A DNA stretch of 64,000 bases, from the NCBI GenBank assembly GCA_963695375.1, contig OY968767.1:1-64000 (forward strand). The letters run 5' to 3'. Position 1 is the first letter of the stretch. The number at the start of each line of letters is the position of its first letter. The notes beneath the pieces are model-generated. The model worked only from the letters and a program-made list of their open reading frames with translations. It was not told the DNA's origin and did no database searches. The DNA is from JACCVL01 sp963695375. Lineage in GTDB: Bacteria; Actinomycetota; Actinomycetes; Propionibacteriales; Nocardioidaceae. Of this stretch, positions 58,256 through 64,000 are shown one piece after another. A program made the translations under genes and the position numbers.

Positions 58256-59893
58256 TCACACCCCGGACCCGCTGACCACCCCGCCGTACTGCCCGACCGC
58301 CCGCGCCTGCCCGCCCCCGGACGGCGGCAGGTAGAGCAGCACCTGGTGCAGGTACCGCAGGCTCGCCTCGCTGTAGGCACGGCCGGACAGGAACGCCTCC
58401 TGCTCGGAGCCGTCCGGCCAGTCGATCGCCGTTCCGGGCCGCAGCCGGTACCGGTCGGTGCGGACCATGGTGGCGAACACCAGCGCCCCGCCGTCCTCGG
58501 TCCGCGCGCCCCACGACACGTCACGGGCCGCCCAGCGCTGGGCGAAGCGAACGCCCTCGATCCCCGACTGCGTGCCGGCGATCGACCGCATCTGCTGCAC
58601 GAAGGAGTCGACCAGCACGGTCTCGTCACCCCCGTCGGTGGGGTCGTCGAGCAGTGCCGCGTAGGTGTCGGCGACCTCCTGCGGCGACGCCGGCAGGCCC
58701 TCCGCGTCGTCGGGCGGCACCGGCAGGATCGCTCCGCGGTCGTCCATCGCCAGCTCCGGCAGCTGGGTCTGTGGCAGGACCTCGGCCTGCGCCACCAGCT
58801 GCCAGGGGCCGGCGGCGGTCAGCCGCCGGTGCACCTGCAGCTTCGACACCTCGCGCTGCCCGTCCTCCACCACGGCGAGGAACCACATCGGGTACGCGCC
58901 GAGCCGCGGAGACAGCGCCGCCTGCAGCCGCAGATCCTGGCGCACCGGCTGCGAGCCCGCGGCGAGCAGTCGGCGGGCCACCTGGAAGGCGCCCCGGTCG
59001 ACGGCCAGCGTGTCCGCGGCCTCGACGGCGACCAGCGGCCCGGCATCGAGCAGGCGCAGCGCCTCGGCCCGCCGCGCGGCCCAGCGCTGCACGATCTCGG
59101 TCGCCTGGGAGCCGGTCGCGGCCAGCTTGCTGGGCTCGGCGGCCACTCCCTGCGGCACCGCGCAGGCGGCGGTGCCGGTGGCCACCAACACGACAGCGAC
59201 GACGGCCCCGCGGTGCGCCCGGCCGGGCCGACGGCCGGCCCGTCGGTCGGCCGGCCGGCGGCCCGTGGCCGACGCGGCCCGGCCCCGGTCACCGCCTCGA
59301 CGCAGCGCCTGCCGGGCGATCCAGCCGAACAGGGCCAGTCCCACGCCCAGGCCGACCAACCCCAGCCCGATCCCGAAGGCACCGGTCAGCTCGTACGACA
59401 CGGCCACCTGCAAGCCCTCCAGCCGACGGCCGTCCAGGGAGGCGACCAGCACGCCCGCCGGGTCGTCCGGCAGCTGCGCCGTGATCGACGCCTGGCCACG
59501 GCCCTGCCCGGATGCCAGCCACCAGTCCAGCGACGGCGGGGGCGCCGGCAGCGTCGCGTCGCCGTTCACGTCGGCGCTGACCAGCTCCCAGGGCAGCGAG
59601 ACGTCGTCGACGCTGGTCCGGCCGACCCCGTCGGTGTAGCTGGTGACGTCGACGGCGTTCGCCAGCCCCACGAACAGCGCAGTGTCTCGGGGCAGGCTCG
59701 CTCGGACGACGACGGTGGGACCGGCGACGCCGATCGCGCCGGGTGTGGTGGCGACCACCCGGGCGGTGGTGTCCACCGCGTGCGGGCCGGTCTGCGCTCG
59801 GTCATCCGGCCCGAACAGGATCGCGGTGGTCGCACCGACGGCCACGCACAGCGCCGCGGCGGCGAGCAGCAGCCAGCCGATCCAGCGCCGCAC
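58256..59893 (-). CDS. Membrane protein fused to a lipoprotein-like domain
   Basis: 545 residues, unrecognised family. The N-terminus is a membrane helix (WLLLAAAALCVAVGATTAIL), then an extracytoplasmic beta-rich region. A second helix, GAFGIGLGLVGLGVGLALFG, lies near residue 175, and a basic cytoplasmic stretch follows. Near residue 230 a third hydrophobic run ends with the lipobox-like TAAC, followed by a Ser/Ala/Glu-rich segment and a 300-residue soluble domain (WAARRAEALRLLDAGPLVAV, QVHRRLTAAGPWQLV). The layout suggests a two-helix membrane protein joined to what would otherwise be a separate lipoprotein. It follows the thioredoxin/TPR gene by 34 bases. Confidence 0.7.
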   Translation of the reverse strand: MRRWIGWLLLAAAALCVAVGATTAILFGPDDRAQTGPHAVDTTARVVATTPGAIGVAGPTVVVRASLPRDTALFVGLANAVDVTSYTDGVGRTSVDDVSLPWELVSADVNGDATLPAPPPSLDWWLASGQGRGQASITAQLPDDPAGVLVASLDGRRLEGLQVAVSYELTGAFGIGLGLVGLGVGLALFGWIARQALRRGGDRGRAASATGRRPADRRAGRRPGRAHRGAVVAVVLVATGTAACAVPQGVAAEPSKLAATGSQATEIVQRWAARRAEALRLLDAGPLVAVEAADTLAVDRGAFQVARRLLAAGSQPVRQDLRLQAALSPRLGAYPMWFLAVVEDGQREVSKLQVHRRLTAAGPWQLVAQAEVLPQTQLPELAMDDRGAILPVPPDDAEGLPASPQEVADTYAALLDDPTDGGDETVLVDSFVQQMRSIAGTQSGIEGVRFAQRWAARDVSWGARTEDGGALVFATMVRTDRYRLRPGTAIDWPDGSEQEAFLSGRAYSEASLRYLHQVLLYLPPSGGGQARAVGQYGGVVSGSGV

Positions 59894-59927
59894 GCCTCAC
59901 CCCCGGGTTCGGAGCATCGCCCGCGCC

Positions 59928-60872
59928 TCAGAACAGAGCACTGGCCAGCCTACGGCGAGCGGCCGCCACGCGGGGATCGTCCGAGCCGACCACGTCGAAC
60001 AGTCCCAGCAGGTGCTGCCGGGCCCGCTCCCGCTCGTCAGCCGCCGAGCGCCGGACCAGTTCGACCAGCCGGTCGAAGGCGTCCTCGACGTGCCCGCCGA
60101 TCAGGTCGAGGTCGGCGGCGAGAAGCTGGGCGCCGGCGTCGGTGGGGTCGTTCGCGGCGGCGGTCCGCGCGGTGGCCAGGTCGACCCCGGTCGTGCGCCG
60201 CACCAGGTCCGCCTGGGCCAGCCGCCGGGTTGCCTCGGGGTCGCCCGGATGTGCCTCCACCAACCGCCGGTACGCCGCCACTGCCTGCTCGGTGTCGCCG
60301 CGCTCGAGGGCGGCGTCCGCCTCGGCGAAGCGCGGATCGGGTGCCGGCTCGGCCAGCTCCTCGGGCACCTCCGCGGCAGCGGCACGGTCGGGGGCGGCAC
60401 CGACCGGCTGCGCCCGGCCGGTCACGCCGTTCGCGACCGCCGCCTGCACGACCTGCTCGATGGCCGTCCGGGCGGCCTCGTCGTCGACGCTGCCCTCGAA
60501 CAACGGCACCGGCTGTCCCCGCAGCACCGCCAGCACGTACGGCACGGCGCGCACCTGCAGGGCCTGCGCGAGCTGCGGGCTGGCGTCGACGTCGAGCCGG
60601 GCCAGGCTGACCTGACCCGCGAAGGAGTCGGCCACCCGGCTGAGCTGGTCCACGGCCTCCTTGCTGGTCGGCGCGCGTGACGACCACAAGGCGAGCACCA
60701 CCGGGTGCTGCAGCGACGCCTCCAGCACGTGCTCCTGGAAGCCCTGCTCGGTGACGTCGAAGGAGTACGAGCCCTCGACCCCGGTCGGCCCGGTCGGAGC
60801 CGCGGCCGGGCCGGGAGGGCGCAACGCGGACAGGTCGATCGCCCCGGGGCGGGAGAAGTTCTGCGCGGTCAT
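59928..60872 (-). CDS. Thioredoxin-fold/TPR protein (YbbN/CnoX-like)
   Basis: 314 residues. The N-terminal thioredoxin fold is VTEQGFQEHVLEASLQHPVV, with VSLARLDVDASPQLAQALQV and RAVPYVLAVLRGQPV. The usual CxxC is replaced by SSRAPTSKE, so no disulfide chemistry is expected. C-terminal tetratricopeptide-like helices carry DAALERGDTEQAVAAYRRLV and HPGDPEATRRLAQADLV. YbbN-type proteins are chaperone co-factors. The ATG at 60872 gives MTAQNFSRPGAIDLSALR. It follows the mutase by 31 bases. Confidence 0.85.
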   Translation of the reverse strand: MTAQNFSRPGAIDLSALRPPGPAAAPTGPTGVEGSYSFDVTEQGFQEHVLEASLQHPVVLALWSSRAPTSKEAVDQLSRVADSFAGQVSLARLDVDASPQLAQALQVRAVPYVLAVLRGQPVPLFEGSVDDEAARTAIEQVVQAAVANGVTGRAQPVGAAPDRAAAAEVPEELAEPAPDPRFAEADAALERGDTEQAVAAYRRLVEAHPGDPEATRRLAQADLVRRTTGVDLATARTAAANDPTDAGAQLLAADLDLIGGHVEDAFDRLVELVRRSAADERERARQHLLGLFDVVGSDDPRVAAARRRLASALF

Positions 60873-60903
60873 GGGTCCATGGTGGCCGATCGCCGGTGAC
60901 AGG

Positions 60904-62577
60904 TCAGAAGCGGGCGGGTTCGCGGTACTCGCCCCACTCGGCGCGCAGCGCGTCGCAGATCTCCCCCAGCGTGGCCTCGGCACGGACCGCCGCCAGCATC
61001 GGCGGCACCATGTTGCCGTCGCCCCGCGCGACCTCGATCATCGCGTCCAGCGACCGCCGCACGGCGGTCTCGTCGCGGGCGGTCCGACGCTCGGCCAGCG
61101 CGGCCACCTGGTCGAGCTCCACCTCGTGCGAGACGCGGAGGATCTCGAGCTCGTGGGTCACCGTGTCGGTGTGGCCGGTGACGCCGACGATCTTCTTCTC
61201 CCCCTTCTCCAGCGCCACCTGGTAGGCGAACGCCGCGTCGGCGATCTCGGACATGAACCAGCCGTCCTCGATCCCCCGCAGCACGCCCGAGGTGATGTCG
61301 TCGCCACCACCCATCCGCTTGATCCGGTCGAAGATCTGCTCCGCCTCGGCCTCCAGCCGGTCGGTCAGCGCCTCGACGTACCAGGAGCCGCCCAACGGGT
61401 CGGCGACGTTGACCACCCCGGTCTCCTCCTGCAGCACCTGCTGGGTCCGCAACGCGATCTCGGCGGCCCGCTCGGTGGGGAGGGCGAGCGTCTCGTCCAG
61501 GGCGTTGGTGTGCAGGGAGTTGGTGCCGCCGAGCGCTGCGGACAGTGCCTGGACGGCGGTCCGCACCACGTTGTTGTACGGCTGCTGGGCGGTCAGCGAC
61601 ACCCCGGCCGTCTGGGTGTGGAAGCGCAGCCACTGTGCCCGCTCGGTCCTGGCTCCGTAGACGTCACGCAGCCAGCGGGCCCAGATCCGCCGGGCGGCGC
61701 GGAACTTCGCGATCTCCTCGAAGAAGTCGAGGTGCGCGTCGAAGAAGAAGCTGAGGCCGGGTGCGAACACGTCCACGTCGAGCCCGCGGGACAGCCCCAG
61801 CTCGACGTAGGCGAACCCGTCGGCGAGCGTGAACGCCAGCTCCTGCGCGGCCGTCGAGCCCGCCTCCCGGATGTGGTAGCCGGACACCGACAGCGGCTTG
61901 TAGCGCGGGATCTCCTCGGCGCAGTACTCGATCAGGTCGCCGATCAGGCGCAGGTGCGGCTCCGGGGCGAACAGCCACTCCTTCTGCGCGATGTACTCCT
62001 TGAAGATGTCGGTCTGCAGCGTCCCGTCCAGCGCGGCGATGTCGACGCCCTGCCGCTCGGCGGCCACGACGTACATGCAGAAGATCGGGACCGCCGGGCC
62101 GGAGATCGTCATGGAGGTGGTCACCTCGCCGAGCGGAATGCCGGCGAAAAGCGTCTCCATGTCCGCGAGGCTGTCGATGGCCACCCCGCAGTGACCGACC
62201 TCGCCGAGCGATCGGGGGTCGTCGGAGTCCCGGCCCATCAGGGTGGGCATGTCGAAGGCCACCGACAGGCCGCCACCGCCACGGGACAGGATCATCCGGT
62301 ACCGCTCGTTGGTCTGCTCGGCGTTGCCGAAGCCGGCGAACTGCCGGATCGTCCACGGCCGGCCGCGGTAGCCCGTGGAGTACAGACCGCGGGTGAACGG
62401 GTACTCGCCCGGCCAGCCGATCCGCTCGAAGCCCGGGTAGGCGTCCTCGTCCCCCGGCCCGTAGACCGGGTCCACCTCCAGCCCGGACAGCGTGGTGAAG
62501 TCCGCAGCGCGAACCTGCCCCGCGGCCAGCGCGTCGTCGTAGCGGCGCTGCCAGCGCTCACGACCGGTGTCGGTCAT
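60904..62577 (-). CDS. Acyl-CoA mutase large subunit (methylmalonyl-CoA mutase family)
   Basis: 557 residues, the substrate-binding TIM barrel of a B12-dependent acyl-CoA mutase, without the C-terminal cobalamin domain. That domain would come from a separate small subunit not in this window. RGRPWTIRQFAGFGNAEQTN, FDMPTLMGRDSDDP, TSMTISGPAVPIFCMYVVAA and KPLSVSGYHIREAGSTA are conserved blocks. The substrate loop reads YSTGYRGR rather than the YATMYAFR-type text of classical methylmalonyl-CoA mutase. The acyl group is therefore uncertain. GGGAGG lies 5 bases before the ATG at 62577. A 22-bp palindrome upstream and a MarR gene beyond it suggest regulation. Confidence 0.85.
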   Translation of the reverse strand: MTDTGRERWQRRYDDALAAGQVRAADFTTLSGLEVDPVYGPGDEDAYPGFERIGWPGEYPFTRGLYSTGYRGRPWTIRQFAGFGNAEQTNERYRMILSRGGGGLSVAFDMPTLMGRDSDDPRSLGEVGHCGVAIDSLADMETLFAGIPLGEVTTSMTISGPAVPIFCMYVVAAERQGVDIAALDGTLQTDIFKEYIAQKEWLFAPEPHLRLIGDLIEYCAEEIPRYKPLSVSGYHIREAGSTAAQELAFTLADGFAYVELGLSRGLDVDVFAPGLSFFFDAHLDFFEEIAKFRAARRIWARWLRDVYGARTERAQWLRFHTQTAGVSLTAQQPYNNVVRTAVQALSAALGGTNSLHTNALDETLALPTERAAEIALRTQQVLQEETGVVNVADPLGGSWYVEALTDRLEAEAEQIFDRIKRMGGGDDITSGVLRGIEDGWFMSEIADAAFAYQVALEKGEKKIVGVTGHTDTVTHELEILRVSHEVELDQVAALAERRTARDETAVRRSLDAMIEVARGDGNMVPPMLAAVRAEATLGEICDALRAEWGEYREPARF

Positions 62578-62605
62578 CGATGCCTCCCGAGCCTCGGCAC
62601 CCCAC

Positions 62606-62627
62606 GATACTTGGACGTCCTAGTATC
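62606..62627. promoter_or_regulatory. 22-bp palindromic operator between marR-type gene and mutase
   Basis: GATACTTGGAC followed by GTCCTAGTATC forms an inverted repeat with only the centre-flanking T:T pairs unmatched. It lies 29 bases before the mutase start and overlaps possible -10 sequences (TAGTAT, TATCGT on the minus strand). Size and symmetry fit a MarR-dimer site. Confidence 0.6.
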
Positions 62628-62643
62628 ACCGAATCGGAGCGCG

Positions 62644-63144
62644 TCAGTCGAAGTCGCCGGCCGCTCGGCGCACCGGACGGAGCAGATCCGTGACCTCTCG
62701 GAGCGCGGTCTCGTCGAGCACGTCGATCCCGAAGCCGCCGGCCACCAGGTCGGTGGTGGCAGCCTCCACGGCCGCCCGGCCGGTCGGCGTCAGCGCCGCC
62801 ATCGTGGTGCGTCGGTCGGTGGGGTGCGGCTCCCGGCGGACGTGGCCGGTGGCCTCCAGGCGGTTCACGATGCTGGTGACCGAGGTCGGGTGCACCTGCA
62901 GCCGATCACCCATCTTGCCCAGCGGCAGCGCCCCGTGCCGGCTGAAGGAGAGCAGGACGAGCGCCTCGTAGCGGGCGAAGGTGAGCCCGTGCGGCCGGAG
63001 CACCTCGTCCAGCCGGGCGAGCAGGAGCTGCTGCACCCGCATCAGCGACGTGACGGCGCGCATGGCCTCGACACCGCCCCAGCGCCGGCGCCAGTGCCGG
63101 GCGGCCTCCTCGATCGGGTCGAAGGGCAGCGGGCGGTGCGGCAC
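62644..63144 (-). CDS. MarR-family transcriptional regulator
   Basis: 166 residues. The winged-helix core is LTFARYEALVLLSFSRHGAL, LGKMGDRLQVHPTSVTSIVN (recognition helix) and RLEATGHVRREPHPTDRRTT (wing with the Asp-Arg-Arg signature). N- and C-terminal helices form the dimer. GTG start 13 bases after the PH-domain gene. It lies directly upstream of the mutase with a palindrome between, so control of the mutase and of itself is likely. The ligand may be an acyl-CoA. Confidence 0.9.
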   Translation of the reverse strand: MPHRPLPFDPIEEAARHWRRRWGGVEAMRAVTSLMRVQQLLLARLDEVLRPHGLTFARYEALVLLSFSRHGALPLGKMGDRLQVHPTSVTSIVNRLEATGHVRREPHPTDRRTTMAALTPTGRAAVEAATTDLVAGGFGIDVLDETALREVTDLLRPVRRAAGDFD

Positions 63145-63157
63145 GGTCCGACCCGGC

Positions 63158-63694
63158 TCAGTGCGACACGCGGGGGCCGCGCAGCCCGGACCGCTGGACG
63201 ACGCCCTGGATGGTCTTGTCGCGCTCGTCCGGGCGACCGATGAAGCGGATGTCTCGCAACCCCTGCTCCTGCGCGGCCGACTCGAACACGAGGTGGCCGT
63301 AGCCGAGCAGCCGGCCGGTCAGCGGCTTCTCCACGGTGATGTCCAGGATGCGCTGGATCGGCATCGTGGCGCGCTTCTGGCCGAGCACCCCGCTCACCCG
63401 GAACACCCGCTGGTTGGTGACGACGAACCGGTCCATGTGGTCGGCGAGCGCCGACCAGCAGCCGTGCGCACCGACGCCGAGCCCGACGAGGATCCAGAGC
63501 CAGGCGATCTGCGGTGACAGGAAGCCGCTCCAGAGCCACAGGCCCAGCGCGAGCAGCAGCTCGGCCGCGGGGCGGACGTAGACCACCGGGTGGTGCGGGA
63601 CGCGATCCTCGACGACCTCACCGTCCTCGGCCCGGACGTGCCGGTCGATGTCCGGCTGCGGGACGAACGAGGCCAGCCAGGCGAAGAACCACAT
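63158..63694 (-). CDS. PH-domain (YdbS/bPH2-like) membrane protein
   Basis: 178 residues. HHPVVYVRPAAELLLALGLW begins a pair of membrane helices, the second being IAWLWILVGLGVGAHGCW. A bacterial PH-like domain follows: DRFVVTNQRVFRVSGVLGQK, MPIQRILDITVEKPLTGRLL and GHLVFESAAQEQGLRDIRFI. This is the standard two-helix plus bPH2 layout. Function is not known. A 52-codon membrane protein gene lies 9 bases upstream. Confidence 0.88.
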   Translation of the reverse strand: MWFFAWLASFVPQPDIDRHVRAEDGEVVEDRVPHHPVVYVRPAAELLLALGLWLWSGFLSPQIAWLWILVGLGVGAHGCWSALADHMDRFVVTNQRVFRVSGVLGQKRATMPIQRILDITVEKPLTGRLLGYGHLVFESAAQEQGLRDIRFIGRPDERDKTIQGVVQRSGLRGPRVSH

Positions 63695-63703
63695 GGCGAG
63701 CGG

Positions 63704-63862
63704 TCAGCTGAACAGTCGGCTGAGGAAGGCCACCACGGACTCGAACCCGCCGCCGACCGCGTCAGCCGCACCGCGGACCGCGTCGGCCGCGCCGACCGGC
63801 TCGGTCACGAGGTAGTACGCGACGAACGCCAGCGTGAGCCCCAGCAGCACCTTCTTCACCAC
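63704..63862 (-). CDS. Small 52-aa membrane protein
   Basis: GTG 63862 (a second GTG follows directly) gives MVKKVLLGLTLAFVAYYLVT, then an Ala/Gly/Val-rich amphipathic tail ending FESVVAFLSRLFS. One N-terminal membrane helix is clear. A TACAAA sequence ends 7 bases before the GTG. It precedes the PH-domain gene by 9 bases and is probably in its operon. Not recognised. Confidence 0.6.
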   Translation of the reverse strand: MVKKVLLGLTLAFVAYYLVTEPVGAADAVRGAADAVGGGFESVVAFLSRLFS

Positions 63863-64000
63863 GGTTCCGTTTGTAGCGCACCGCCGCGGACGGAGTCGTG
63901 CGGCGCGCCGGACGGAGTCCGTTTCGCCACGACCCGCGATTCGAGGTGCGGTATCAGGCGAAGTGCGGTCGAATCGGCGGCGACTCGAGGAGGGCGTCGA
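63863..64000. other. Window end, no feature identified
   Basis: This tail holds two copies of CGGACGGAGTC (near 63,888 and 63,910) and no convincing reading frame or hairpin within the window. Confidence 0.4.

Noticed and set aside
60661..63243. Long plus-strand open frame of 860 codons
   Set aside because: It is antisense to the mutase, MarR and neighbouring genes, all of which have clear family motifs.

Overview
The window is two unrelated genomes joined head to tail. Bases 1 to about 19,370 are AT-rich DNA from a gammaproteobacterium, most like Legionellales/Coxiellaceae: PBP1A divergent from pilM-pilP-pilQ-aroK-aroB, then usp, ribF, ileS and lspA, with short inverted-repeat elements between genes. 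From about 19,370 to 64,000 the DNA is very GC-rich, with GTG starts, 4-bp start/stop overlaps and actinobacterial gene families (GlgE pathway, DUF222-HNH, DUF2236, GatCAB next to LigA). The gene set suggests Geodermatophilaceae or a close relative. The change falls within about 20 bases and cuts the first actinobacterial gene at its 5' end, so an assembly chimera is far likelier than gene transfer.

Left arm (1-19,370). Nearly every gene has family-typical total length but is split by many one- or two-base frame changes, including the normally essential ileS, ribF and lspA. This looks like uncorrected sequencing error, with real decay as the alternative. Order: unknown protein, unknown small genes, amino-acid permease, aconitase A and PBP1A on the minus strand; then pilM, a PilP-like gene, pilQ, aroK, aroB, a membrane protein in the damX position, usp, ribF, ileS and lspA on the plus strand. 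Four different short elements with terminal inverted repeats lie between genes. One, after lspA, has 19-bp ends and a perfect 10-bp flanking direct repeat. The last gene of the arm is an intact 132-aa orphan with a textbook sigma-70 promoter.

Right arm (19,370-64,000). It holds a truncated DUF2236 gene, a 2-hydroxyacid dehydrogenase, a hydrolase and sugar-dehydrogenase-like lipoprotein pair, and a tight minus-strand operon of eight genes (cysteine desulfurase, mnmA, short MetE-like protein, ligA, M13 peptidase, gatC, gatA, gatB). Next come a trio of two esterase-fold proteins and an ATP-grasp enzyme, etfBA, an enoyl-CoA hydratase, and the glycogen/maltose-1-phosphate block (glgX, glgP, glgE, treS, maltokinase, glgB). 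The remainder is a DUF222-HNH (13E12-like) gene, SBP56 with a GNAT gene, a secreted propeller-like protein, a GNAT-Nudix fusion, and a minus-strand group with an acyl-CoA mutase, a thioredoxin/TPR protein, a MarR regulator and a PH-domain membrane protein. Five genes here carry a single apparent frameshift.

Two themes stand out in the right arm. Many gene starts have a TANNNT box ending 6-8 bases before the start codon, which implies leaderless transcripts. The esterase-esterase-ATP-grasp trio is the best candidate for an uncharacterised pathway.
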